Positions 9,201 to 16,710 of a stretch of DNA of 64,000 bases are shown here, in pieces. The notes beneath the pieces are model-generated. The model saw only the letters and a program-made list of their open reading frames with translations, searched no databases and was not told where the DNA came from. The stretch is from Spirosoma linguale DSM 74. GTDB taxonomy: Bacteria > Bacteroidota > Bacteroidia > Cytophagales > Spirosomataceae. The stretch spans positions 7,597,001 to 7,661,000 of the forward strand of contig CP001769.1 of assembly GCA_000024525.1 (NCBI GenBank), given 5' to 3'. Numbering within the stretch: position 1 is the first letter of the stretch; each line of letters opens with the position of its first letter. Both the position numbers and the translations under genes were made by a program.

Positions 9201-10776
9201 GTTTGATCTCCTCCCACCGGCGTTCGTAATCGACCGTGTCCCAGGCCAGTTCAACGCTGATCTGGTCTATGTATTCCTTCGCCTGCGTCAATATCCGCTG
9301 TTGGTTGATCATCGGCTGGCGCAGCACGTTGGTCACCCGGTTGAGCAGAATCACCCAGGCCTGTTCCTGCTCTGTACCGAAACCGGGTACATGCTTCCGC
9401 AGAACGGTGAGCAGGGGGTCCACCAGCTTGGGATAGGCATCGGGTGGTACCGAAAAGTTGGTATGAATCTGACTTAACTCGCGTAACTCGTGTGTGATGT
9501 CGAGGCCGTTATCCAGCGAGCGCACCAGGAAACCAATGGCCAGCATCAAATGCTCCGTCAGGCTATCCAAGTCGGTCCGGTTAAAGTACGGGATGATTTC
9601 CGGATGCGTCTGGAAGAGGGCATGGTAGAAGTCCGTTCCTATCACGCGGGCGTTTGCCGACAACTCGTCGCCAATCTGGCGCATCTGGCGGATCATGTCC
9701 GGGGTAAGCGCTTCTGCATACCGCTGGGTTGCGTCCAGCGCGGGGGTAAGAATGTCCCTTGTAAAGAAGCGGTACATGGCCGAACCGCTGCCCTTGCTGA
9801 GGTTTTCCAGGTCATACTCCTCCAGGTGCGGTATCTGTACCAGCGTCCAGGACCAGACCCGGCGGGCGGTGAGCCAGTGATTGGGTCTCATGCCAAGGTC
9901 GGTCAGGAGAGCTACGTACTCATCGACCAGGTTATAGCCCTCTGTCGGCTTTGGGTAGATGCCCCGGGCGCTTGTGTTCGGCATCTGCTCCGTACGCGGC
10001 ATAAGCTGCCGAACACTCACATCGAAAAGGCTGGCAAAGTAGGCGGGTATCAGGTCAATGGCGTCGCCGAAATGGCTGATAAGTTCCGGTTCTTCGTGCA
10101 GGAGTCGCTCAACAAACAGTTCGATGAGCATATCCTGATAAGCCATGAACTTGTTCCATATGTCTTTTACGATCACCTGCTCAGGTGCCGTCAGCTGATC
10201 AGGGAATGTACCATCGTCCGGCTTCCCGGCTGGCTGGTTCTCGTTGGCCGCCGGGCGGGTCACGGGGGGAGCCGGTGTCGTTTTAGGCGCAAAAAAAGGA
10301 CAGCCTGTTACGGAGGGCTGTGCTGTATCGTTTGTTGAATGCATTAATGGAATCCCGACGTGGTCGTCGGCTTGCTCTTTCGTGAGCCGGATGCGTACCT
10401 GCATATGCGGAGCTTCAGTCCAGCCCCGCAAAGGTAAGTAAGTATCCGTGCTACTTTGCCCATCATTTGGGGCGGGCAGCGGAATTGCCACCGGAGTCAT
10501 CGATTGCCAGTGGTGCTCATCTTCATGCCGATATTGAAAGCTCAGCCAAAGGTCGCCGTCTCCCCGATGCCGCCCATTGATGAGCCATTCGGGTTTGCGC
10601 CTTGCCTGTAGGAGTTGTTCGCCTACACTTGTTGCGGTTGTATGTCTTGCCTGAATCGTTCCGCGATATACATAGCCATTTTCGGGGTAGCCCGTAGCGA
10701 CTACTTCCGTGATTCGGATGGTATGTACTGGGTCAGATATATCGTCTTTAGCGTACTTTCTGGTGGAGGTTGGCAC
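6202..10776 (-). CDS. nos: Self-sufficient bacterial nitric oxide synthase with two globin-like domains and a fused reductase
   Basis: It oxidises L-arginine to citrulline and NO using NADPH and O2. Domains in order over 1524 residues: an unrecognised N-terminal domain (about 15-135); a flexible Pro/Thr linker; globin-like domain 1 (about 195-350); globin 2 (about 357-490) with proximal His438 and Phe398; NOS oxygenase (about 495-845) with haem ligand Cys555 in WRNASKCIGR and arginine-binding Glu735 in GWFMETEI; flavodoxin/FMN (889-1030, YGSETGTAE); FAD domain (RLYSISS at 1259-1265); NADPH domain (GAGTGLSP at 1333-1340, CGDG near 1448). Most bacterial NOS proteins lack a reductase; the cyanobacterial SyNOS with a globin and reductase is the nearest described layout. 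Domain 1 seems to lack the proximal His. No signal peptide or membrane segment is present. It lies 308 bp downstream of an H-NOX/kinase/LytTR operon on the same strand, which suggests NO production and sensing are linked. Confidence 0.95.
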   Translation of the reverse strand: MPTSTRKYAKDDISDPVHTIRITEVVATGYPENGYVYRGTIQARHTTATSVGEQLLQARRKPEWLINGRHRGDGDLWLSFQYRHEDEHHWQSMTPVAIPLPAPNDGQSSTDTYLPLRGWTEAPHMQVRIRLTKEQADDHVGIPLMHSTNDTAQPSVTGCPFFAPKTTPAPPVTRPAANENQPAGKPDDGTFPDQLTAPEQVIVKDIWNKFMAYQDMLIELFVERLLHEEPELISHFGDAIDLIPAYFASLFDVSVRQLMPRTEQMPNTSARGIYPKPTEGYNLVDEYVALLTDLGMRPNHWLTARRVWSWTLVQIPHLEEYDLENLSKGSGSAMYRFFTRDILTPALDATQRYAEALTPDMIRQMRQIGDELSANARVIGTDFYHALFQTHPEIIPYFNRTDLDSLTEHLMLAIGFLVRSLDNGLDITHELRELSQIHTNFSVPPDAYPKLVDPLLTVLRKHVPGFGTEQEQAWVILLNRVTNVLRQPMINQQRILTQAKEYIDQISVELAWDTVDYERRWEEIKREVLATGSYTHTYEELAYGAQLAWRNASKCIGRISWRNMVVRDLRHVTDPDEMFRECAEHLRIATNGGNVQIVMNVFRPKKPMERWGPRIWNSQYIRFAGYEQPDGTVLGDRANLKLTKTLIRQGWIPPTEKTAYDTLPLVIDVPGQPPRLYQFADDDVLKVAIEHPTYPAMTALDLQWCAIPAISNFRMNIGGIQYGCIPFNGWFMETEIARNLWEEGRYEKAEAIAKAIGLDTSSEQTLWRDRAFLELNVAILHSFSKAKVTLVDHQTASRQFLTHDQREKRAGRECPAQWSWVVPSAGGSVTPVWHHEMRDFHLSPSYHYAADRWVVLDDESTGVNDETDANRASQTHLPDQTSTPAHRSRRVLILYGSETGTAEHFAHRTARRLKRFQPRVMALDEYAIEQLAQEDLLLVITSTFREGHLPGNAQKFYARIQSLPQGVCSGVSFSVMALGSTVYPHFCAAGITLDRELARVGGNRVIMLHKGDEIKGQADTFRQWLDLVARLLGEDPTSADLSATAEPDLTVSFLAPEQVPQTALEDRAKQQPGCTVPVTANRELLKEVIVGSRSTRFISLDISDIDATYETGDHVAIYPLNLPAIVDRLVDRLNIDANAWFITPLIDGNRAAVPGNHAYPTPVQVWKVLSEDVDLAIHEPFDELLGALLKTATSAIEKDKLEDWLKTLKQPQEASEDAVALKKHITDTFPTVADLLDAFPSVRLSFAQLLDVLPRQKPRLYSISSCSLVHPNEIHLTVGVVQVTTDAGKTVAGLCSNYLAQLDPEQGATVRIAIRSSGFRPPQLPQAPMLMVGAGTGLSPLVGFLQHREVQLRALHEASYKQRTDDDAIIPLPTHIGHARLFFGCRNLNDYLYQQELETWHEAGVLTHLDVAFSRLDDEKIYVQDLIGQRSKDLWDVLSQPDCHYYICGDGQMADAVFEVLMTIAKTAGGLSHAEAVNFFRHMQAENRFVMDVWGVLLNARKSLLELQETKYTQGERWLERVSV

Positions 10777-11084
10777 AGTAGTATGGTATGAACGGCTTTA
10801 TGTATCCGGTATCGTATAAATCAGAATAAAGTAGTGGATAAGAAGAACTCAATTTATGCCCACCGCAGCTAATTTGCTATTTATGTTACAGAGTAAATTT
10901 TACTTACGCTGGAAAGCTTCTTAAGAAATTTGAGTTATTAATAATAATTTATAATAAATATATGATTTATAAAAACGAAGTAGATGTAAATTTAAAATAA
11001 GGCTTTTTTCTAGCTGATTACGGAATGAACGAAGTTTATTCGCTAAGGAGCCAGAAACCGTAAACTGATGTAGCGAAAATCAGA
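10777..11084. other. Intergenic region upstream of nos
   Basis: This 308-bp gap between the LytTR gene and nos is AT-rich, especially around 10920-11000. It must hold the nos 5' leader and perhaps its own promoter. I see no clear consensus promoter, no strong terminator hairpin and no copy of the ACCAAAAA repeats found upstream of the H-NOX gene. Confidence 0.6.
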
Positions 11085-11771
11085 TTAAAGCAGATTCAGA
11101 CGATTCATTAATTCTGGTTTATTAGCGCGGCTAATCGGGATTACTTTATTGTTGACAACCAGCGTATTATCCTCAATATCTACAATCTTGTCGAGATGAA
11201 CGATGTAGGAGCGATGCACACGCAGAAACTGCTTACCCAGCTTTTCTTCCAGGTATTTCATGGTTGTGTAAACGATATGAGTTTGGGTGGCAGTGAAAAT
11301 TTTCACGTAATCACCGATATTCTCAATATACGTTATATTCTCGAATGGAAGTCGAATATAACGGCCATCCGTTTTGATGTAAATCTCTTTGCGGCTATCG
11401 CCCGTTTTTGAGCGTGCGTTCAGTTCCAGCACTTTCTCAACGGCCAGGTTAAATCTGGGTAAAGTGAGGGGTTTTTTGAGGTAGTCCGTTACGTTATACT
11501 GGAAAGCCTCGAAAGCATATTCTATTTTGCCGGTTGTCAGAATAACATACGGAATGGAAGGAAGCTGCTCCAGTAAATCAAATCCCGACAGTCCGGGCAT
11601 TTCAACGTCCAGCCAGATTAGATCGACAGTCTGGTCTGCCAGATAGTCGAGCGCACTCCTTGCATTGTCAAATACGCCTAACAGGTGTAGTGAGTTATGC
11701 TGCTCGCAAAGCCGCTGAAGCGCTTTGCGAGACATAGCCTCATCTTCCACGATTATACAACTGAGCCTCAT
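11085..11771 (-). CDS. LytTR-family response regulator
   Basis: It encodes 228 residues: a receiver domain (1-120) with acidic pocket VEDE at 8-11, phospho-acceptor Asp55 in LIWLDVEMPG, conserved Thr and Lys (TTG; LKKP), then a LytTR DNA-binding domain (about 126-228; VHRSYIVHLDKI is typical). Its start overlaps the end of the hybrid kinase gene by 4 bases, implying translational coupling. It is the natural final acceptor for the kinase's HPt domain. LytTR regulators usually bind paired direct repeats about two helical turns apart; such a pair lies upstream of this operon at 15288-15320. Which genes it controls (itself, nos, the lipoprotein gene) is inference. Confidence 0.95.
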   Translation of the reverse strand: MRLSCIIVEDEAMSRKALQRLCEQHNSLHLLGVFDNARSALDYLADQTVDLIWLDVEMPGLSGFDLLEQLPSIPYVILTTGKIEYAFEAFQYNVTDYLKKPLTLPRFNLAVEKVLELNARSKTGDSRKEIYIKTDGRYIRLPFENITYIENIGDYVKIFTATQTHIVYTTMKYLEEKLGKQFLRVHRSYIVHLDKIVDIEDNTLVVNNKVIPISRANKPELMNRLNLL

Positions 11772-14626
11772 AGCTGGGAAAGCATTTGTAATTCTGTTTC
11801 CAGAATGGGTATCATCTTATCTAGTTCATCAACGAAAGTATGGCAGTCGGCCTCCAGCCTACTTTTGTCTTCATCCTGCCGGGCTCTCTTGTCCAGTTGC
11901 TTCATTTCCTCTTCAAGCGCCGAGAGCCCTACCATTGCCAGTGTTGGTTTCAGCCGGTGCGTGGCATTAGCCAAAACCGGCCAGTTTTGTGCTGCACATA
12001 AGCCCGGCAACGTGCGTATGTCGGGTACCACGTCAGTTAAAAAGAGGGAAAACATTTCCGACGCATAAGCGGCATCCGTACCATACAGGTCCGACAAACG
12101 TTTTCGATCCAGTGCTTTATGGAACAGAATACACCCCTCGCTGTCAATCGTTGCCGCTGGGGCAAAACGTTGTAAAATGGACAGGAGTTGAGCCGGTTCA
12201 AAAGGTTTGGTCAGAAAGTCGCTCATACCAGCTTCCATCGCTATGCTCTTATGATCGAGCATGGCTGATGCGGTAAGTGCAATAATAGGCGCATGTTGAT
12301 TAGGGTTCTGGGTACTGCGAATGGCAACCGTGGCTTCGTACCCATTCATGATGGGCATTTGAATATCCATCAGAATAATATCGAATGGCTGTCTTTTTGC
12401 CTGTTCAACCGCCTGCTTCCCATCCGAAGCCATTATATAAGGTACATTCCATTTCGTAAGCAAATTGCCAATGTAGGTTTGGTTCATGAGGTTGTCCTCA
12501 ACAACCAGTACGGAGCATGTTTTTAACTCCTCAGCCATAACAAGCTGCTTGTCTACATTGTTTTTCTGCTCGACCTGAACTTTCGATTTCGTATAAGGGA
12601 TAACAAACGTAAATGAGCTGCCAACACCTTCCTGACTTTTTACCGATATGGTTCCGCCCTGAAGCTCAACGAGTTCTTTGGTAATGGCCAGCCCCAGACC
12701 CGTACCTTTATGTTTATACCCCTGGGAGTTAACCTGTTTAAACTTTTTAAAGACGAGCCCAATCTTATCGGCCGGAATGCCCACCCCCGTGTCTGACACG
12801 GTAAATTCGATCCAGGTTTTATCGCCCTCCTCCTTTTTGACTTTGCCTATAATCTGGATCTGCCCCTCTTCCGTAAACTTCTCGGCGTTGCCAACCAGAT
12901 TCATCATTATCTGGTTCAGCATCACATCATCGCCAACAAAGGCGTTGGTGATACGGGTGTCCAGTAAGACATCAATCGAAATGGGCCGTCCCTGAAGTTT
13001 CATCTCGAACACTTTCTGGGTACTTCTGAGCAAACCTGCCAGATCGAACGGCCGGGCGTGAACCTCAATATGACCAGCCTCTATTTTGGTCATGTCCAGC
13101 AGGTCGGAGATAAGGCTGTGCAAAAAGTCGGCGGAGGTTTTCAGAATATTGATGTACTCGCGTTGCTGCGCGCTGGGCTGGGTGTCGTACAACAGGTGCG
13201 ACATGCCGATGATGGCGTTGAGCGGGGTTCTGATTTCGTGACTCATGTTGGCAAAGAACTGCTTCTCTGCCTGCTGCGCTTCTTCGGCATACTGTTTGGC
13301 GCGTGCCAGCTCATGTTCCAGCTGCTTTCGCTCGTTCATATCGTAGTGAATGCTCATGGAGCCCACTACTGTACCGTGTTCATCCTGAATCGGTACGCCA
13401 CTAACCAGCACCCAGATGCGGCTGCCATCTTTTTTGGTCAGCTGGAGCTCGTACGAACCCGCGATGCCCTGCTGCCGTTCCTGCTGCTGCCGCTCAACAA
13501 TGCCCACAAATTCGGCGGGTACCAGAAGATCGATTGCATTCTTGCCCACCATTTCGGCTTCCGAGTAGCCCAACATTTGACAGCATCGCTCATAAGACCG
13601 CACGATGATCTGGTCATTATCAACTTCAAAGAGCCCCAGCTCCATGTTGTTCATAATTCCCCGGTATTTTTCTTCACTACGCCGGATAAGCTCACGGGCC
13701 ATGTACTTCTCCGTTACATCGGTGTATTTCCACAGATGCCCCATGTACTGGTTGGCATCCAGAAAAATCGGGATGTAATCGAGCTCCAGAATACGGCCAT
13801 TGGCCATGCTGATTTCTTCACCAACACACGCCTGTCGGCCGGTGAGAAGTTCGTTCATCCGGCTGATAAACTGCTCTGGCTGAGCGAAGAGCTGCTTTAC
13901 CTGCTGGCGGGCCTCCGTGCAGTCGTATCCCACGAGTTGATCGGGGGTGAGCGGAAGCTGAAAAATATCGCAGAAGAGCGCATTAGCCAGGATAACCCGC
14001 CCTCGCTCGTCCTCTACCATCACCCCCGACTGTAAATTGGTAATGAGTGTAGAAAGCCGGGTTTGGGTGGTCTCCAACTCCATTTCGGCGAGTTTTCGGT
14101 CCGAAATATCCCGGGCTACCGCTACCAGTTCCTCAATCTGGCCATGAGTCTCGATGAGCCTGACGGTCTGTCCAATCCAGACTGTGCGGCCATTTTTAGC
14201 CAATACCGGAAACTCAATATAGGTACTGTCCTGCCGTTCGGACATCATGGTCCGGTAAAAGTCGATGAGCACTTTCCGGTAGCCCGGCTTGACAACGGAC
14301 GTGAAATGACTGTTTAGAAACTCCTCTTCCGTATAGCCCAGCAGTTTTTCAACAACGGGGCTGACAAATGTAAAGAAGCCATTGGGCGAAACTTTATAGA
14401 TTATATCCTGAACGGATTCAATAAGCTGGCGATAGCGTTGCTCACTTTCCCGGAGTTCGGTCAGTTTGTCCCGAATCTGCTGCTCCAGATTTTCATTCAA
14501 GTGCAATAGCTGTTCATTGGCGTTGTAGAGCGCCAGTGCTTTTTTCTCCAGAATGGCTTCAGCTTGCAGACGGGCCGTTCTTTCGCGAACAAGTTTCCTT
14601 TTTAGCAGCTCGATCTCTTCCTCCAT
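11768..14626 (-). CDS. Hybrid histidine kinase (PAS-PAS-PAS-HisKA-HATPase-REC-HPt), partner of H-NOX
   Basis: It encodes 952 residues with no transmembrane segment, so a cytosolic sensor kinase. Order: N-terminal coiled coil (1-60, Lys/Arg/Glu-rich), three PAS domains (about 62-178, 187-308, 316-434), HisKA with His463 in MSHEIRTPLN, HATPase_c (N-box around Asn580, G1 DTGVGIP, G2 GTGLGL), receiver with Asp754 in LMDIQMP, and an HPt domain with His890 in ATHRLKP. All four phosphorelay stations short of the final response regulator are present. The gene begins 2 bases after the H-NOX stop and overlaps the LytTR gene by 4 bases. H-NOX proteins are known to regulate such neighbouring kinases through NO-dependent contact; that this one does so is inferred from the operon. 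Confidence 0.95.
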   Translation of the reverse strand: MEEEIELLKRKLVRERTARLQAEAILEKKALALYNANEQLLHLNENLEQQIRDKLTELRESEQRYRQLIESVQDIIYKVSPNGFFTFVSPVVEKLLGYTEEEFLNSHFTSVVKPGYRKVLIDFYRTMMSERQDSTYIEFPVLAKNGRTVWIGQTVRLIETHGQIEELVAVARDISDRKLAEMELETTQTRLSTLITNLQSGVMVEDERGRVILANALFCDIFQLPLTPDQLVGYDCTEARQQVKQLFAQPEQFISRMNELLTGRQACVGEEISMANGRILELDYIPIFLDANQYMGHLWKYTDVTEKYMARELIRRSEEKYRGIMNNMELGLFEVDNDQIIVRSYERCCQMLGYSEAEMVGKNAIDLLVPAEFVGIVERQQQERQQGIAGSYELQLTKKDGSRIWVLVSGVPIQDEHGTVVGSMSIHYDMNERKQLEHELARAKQYAEEAQQAEKQFFANMSHEIRTPLNAIIGMSHLLYDTQPSAQQREYINILKTSADFLHSLISDLLDMTKIEAGHIEVHARPFDLAGLLRSTQKVFEMKLQGRPISIDVLLDTRITNAFVGDDVMLNQIMMNLVGNAEKFTEEGQIQIIGKVKKEEGDKTWIEFTVSDTGVGIPADKIGLVFKKFKQVNSQGYKHKGTGLGLAITKELVELQGGTISVKSQEGVGSSFTFVIPYTKSKVQVEQKNNVDKQLVMAEELKTCSVLVVEDNLMNQTYIGNLLTKWNVPYIMASDGKQAVEQAKRQPFDIILMDIQMPIMNGYEATVAIRSTQNPNQHAPIIALTASAMLDHKSIAMEAGMSDFLTKPFEPAQLLSILQRFAPAATIDSEGCILFHKALDRKRLSDLYGTDAAYASEMFSLFLTDVVPDIRTLPGLCAAQNWPVLANATHRLKPTLAMVGLSALEEEMKQLDKRARQDEDKSRLEADCHTFVDELDKMIPILETELQMLSQL

Positions 14627-14628
14627 GA

Positions 14629-15168
14629 TTACGATTTCACAATGTCAAATAAAACCTGACTTCCGTCTTCAACAAGATTCGTTTTAACGATTGTGGCCCG
14701 TTCACCAAAGTGTGCCAGACAGCCTTCAATCAATCCGTGTGCAAAATCAGATAGCTTACGCTCCGATGTATACTGCATACAAAGGTGGTTGGCCGACGGT
14801 TGGTCGATGGTGAAATTGGGGAGTTCTGCGTCTGGGTATAGTTTTCTTACTTCAACATGGATATAGTGCTGAACTGAGCTAAGCAAGTCGAAAGCCGAAG
14901 CGGCTCGGTCAACAAACGGACGATAGCTTCGGGTAAAGGCCGAAAACATGTACTGGCCATACGAGCGTAGCAAATCCGATTCGGCCATATTGGTCTTCTG
15001 GCTCAGGAGCTTAACCAGGGTACTGATTTCGGCATGATTGTATGTTCCGATAGCGGTATATATCCCTCCTGACGGGAGGTCGCTTTCCTCCAGTAATTGG
15101 TCAACTAACGCATAACCGAACTTGTCTTCGATCATTTCTAGAAATTCGGTGAAAACGATTCCTTTCAT
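14629..15168 (-). CDS. H-NOX haem nitric-oxide sensor
   Basis: It encodes 179 residues from the ATG at 15168, chosen because MKGIVFTEFLEMIEDKFG is the canonical H-NOX N-terminus; a start at 15249 would add 27 unrelated residues. Haem-binding features are intact: proximal His104, Pro117 and the Y-x-S-x-R propionate-binding motif (Tyr133, Ser135, Arg137). Spacing equals that of Thermoanaerobacter H-NOX shifted by two. The position of its O2-stabilising Tyr140 is Phe142 here, which predicts NO selectivity over O2. It is first in an operon with a hybrid kinase and a LytTR regulator. It should bind NO through ferrous haem and modulate the kinase. Confidence 0.95.
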   Translation of the reverse strand: MKGIVFTEFLEMIEDKFGYALVDQLLEESDLPSGGIYTAIGTYNHAEISTLVKLLSQKTNMAESDLLRSYGQYMFSAFTRSYRPFVDRAASAFDLLSSVQHYIHVEVRKLYPDAELPNFTIDQPSANHLCMQYTSERKLSDFAHGLIEGCLAHFGERATIVKTNLVEDGSQVLFDIVKS

Positions 15169-15261
15169 TAAGGTAGAAGCCTGAGAAGTAATGGGTGAGT
15201 ACTTATATGGATATATATTATGTGATTCTAGTCTGCAATATAGTAACAAAGTATTCTGCTA

Positions 15262-15276
15262 ATAAACATTGTTTAT
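15262..15276. promoter_or_regulatory. Perfect 15-bp palindrome upstream of H-NOX gene
   Basis: ATAAACA-T-TGTTTAT is exactly symmetric and lies 94 bp upstream of the H-NOX start. It could be an operator for a dimeric regulator, but AT-rich palindromes occur by chance. Confidence 0.35.
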
Positions 15277-15287
15277 AACTTAAAATT

Positions 15288-15320
15288 ACCAAAAATATGG
15301 ATACTCTACCAAAAAGATGG
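15288..15320. promoter_or_regulatory. Candidate LytTR binding site: two direct repeats 20 bp apart
   Basis: ACCAAAAATATGG (15288-15300) and ACCAAAAAGATGG (15308-15320) match at 12 of 13 positions and start exactly 20 bp apart, on one face of the helix. Known LytTR regulators bind paired direct repeats with about two-turn spacing. The operon read leftwards from here encodes a LytTR regulator, so autoregulation is a natural guess. Confidence 0.4.
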
Positions 15321-15735
15321 TGGAATTGACGTTTTGTCGAAAAAATGGATTTTAAATTGGATTTTTTGATAAGTTTTTACACTACATATGTTACGCTTAT
15401 TTCCAAATAGATAAAACCTGGCTGGGTCATGAAAATTAATTTAAGTGATGGGCGGGCATTATCAAGGTTCGGGAGCTTTGCCAGACGCCACGGTATTATA
15501 TGTACTAAAATGCTCCATACCCGGCAGGGGACTACTTTGGAGAGACAGATCATTTAATGAGATAAACATTAAGTATAATTACGATAAATTCAGAATTAGC
15601 ACCTTCTGAAAGCCAGACTTTTGTTGATAAAAGAAGGAGTAAATTTTACACGGGTGCTGCCACGTTTTTTCGGTAAACTGCGTATCCCTTGCACAGACAT
15701 AAATCAGTGCTTGTTCTTTCCTAAACAATTGTCCA

Positions 15736-16068
15736 ATGAAGAAATTTATTGCAGCTGGCTGCGTGGCAGCTACCTTACTAATCGGGTACGCCTGTACAAA
15801 AAGCAGCGATCTTACTCCCGCCGATAACGCCAGCGCATCGGCCCGATCAGGTGCGGTAGAATCCGGTACGGCAACGGGTCCGCACAGTGGCACTGGCCGA
15901 CCTGGTAAACCGTTTAATGGGACGGCTACATCACCCCACAGCGGAACTGGCGGGCCTGGCACTCCTCCTCCGGGGCCACCGCACAGTGGTACAGCTACAC
16001 CACCAATGAATGGAACGGGTGGTCCGGGTGGGCCAGGTGGTCATCCGCGTGGACATGGTCCGAAATAA
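15736..16068 (+). CDS. Gly/Pro/Thr-rich repeat lipoprotein
   Basis: It encodes 110 residues. MKKFIAAGCVAATLLIGYAC ends in a lipobox with Cys20, so it is a predicted lipoprotein. The mature part is low complexity: repeated PHSGT/NGTAT and GTGGPG blocks, histidine-containing and ending in GGHPRGHGPK. No globular domain is visible. It may be a surface or periplasmic disordered protein, and the scattered His residues might bind metal; both are guesses. It is transcribed away from the H-NOX operon and shares the 567-bp divergent control region with it. A perfect 24-bp hairpin terminator follows. Confidence 0.75.
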   Translation: MKKFIAAGCVAATLLIGYACTKSSDLTPADNASASARSGAVESGTATGPHSGTGRPGKPFNGTATSPHSGTGGPGTPPPGPPHSGTATPPMNGTGGPGGPGGHPRGHGPK

Positions 16069-16072
16069 GTAT

Positions 16073-16130
16073 AAGGGTATAAAAAGAAGGAGTCCACTCG
16101 TTAGAATGGACTCCTTCTTTTTATACCCTT
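16073..16130. terminator. Perfect 24-bp stem bidirectional terminator
   Basis: Positions 16073-16096 and 16107-16130 are exact reverse complements around a 10-base loop (CTCGTTAGAA). A/T runs on both outer sides allow termination of both converging genes. Confidence 0.9.
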
Positions 16131-16140
16131 GCCATGCTGC

Positions 16141-16620
16141 CTACTCACCGAAAAGCTGATGCCAAACGCTTTTTGCCTTTTCCTTTGCCTCTTCAATTTG
16201 CAGGGCGGCCTCTGCCTTCAATTGATCCAGCTTAACCTGAGCTGCTTCCAGCTGGACGGCGGCCTCTGCTTTTACTTCGTCAAACTTATCCTCGGCCACA
16301 TCCGACAACTCCTCTGCTTTGGCCGATGCCGCAGCGAACGCCGTTTCGGCCTGAGCCTGTAGCGTTGCCAGATTTTCGGCGGTAGAGGCCTTGGCCGCTT
16401 CCAGGTGCTCGGTAGCCTTTGCTTTCAATCCGTCAATATCAATGTCCTTTCCGAGTTCCTGGGCCTGCGCTACCAGTTTGTCTTTCAGCTCGTCGAGTTG
16501 GGCTGCTGCTGTCGCCAGGTGTTGACCAGCTTCCGCTTTAAACGCTTCCAGTTTTTCGGCGGCCGTTGCTTTGGCAGCCTCTACGGCTTCGGCCGCCTTT
16601 GGTTTTTCGTTGTTTTCCAT
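16141..16620 (-). CDS. Ala/Glu/Lys-rich helical protein, LEA-like
   Basis: It encodes 159 residues made almost entirely of A, E, K, L, Q and D in 11-residue-like and heptad-like repeats (EAAKATAAEKLEAFKAEAGQ; KAEAALQIEEAKEKAKSVW). There is no signal peptide, membrane segment or cysteine. The composition is like late-embryogenesis-abundant (group 3) or phasin-like proteins, which are amphipathic and often tied to desiccation or stress. The function here is inferred from composition only. It ends just inside the bidirectional terminator. Confidence 0.8.
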   Translation of the reverse strand: MENNEKPKAAEAVEAAKATAAEKLEAFKAEAGQHLATAAAQLDELKDKLVAQAQELGKDIDIDGLKAKATEHLEAAKASTAENLATLQAQAETAFAAASAKAEELSDVAEDKFDEVKAEAAVQLEAAQVKLDQLKAEAALQIEEAKEKAKSVWHQLFGE

Positions 16621-16710
16621 GCGATTACCTTGTGGGATTTGCTAACAGGCTAAAGTTGCTCAGAAGCCCGGGGAAAAGCAAAAGGAAACGTAAGAAAGGG
16701 AATAAATCTC

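Larger units (their letters stand above)
15169..15735. other. Divergent control region between H-NOX operon and lipoprotein gene
   Basis: This 567-bp AT-rich region carries the start signals for both directions. It contains a perfect 15-bp palindrome (15262-15276) and a pair of near-identical direct repeats (15288-15320), described separately. No gene is convincing in it. Confidence 0.6.

Noticed and set aside
9490..10338. 282-codon frame antisense to nos
   Set aside because: It is a shadow of the high-GC coding strand of the NOS gene; composition and lack of family features do not support it.
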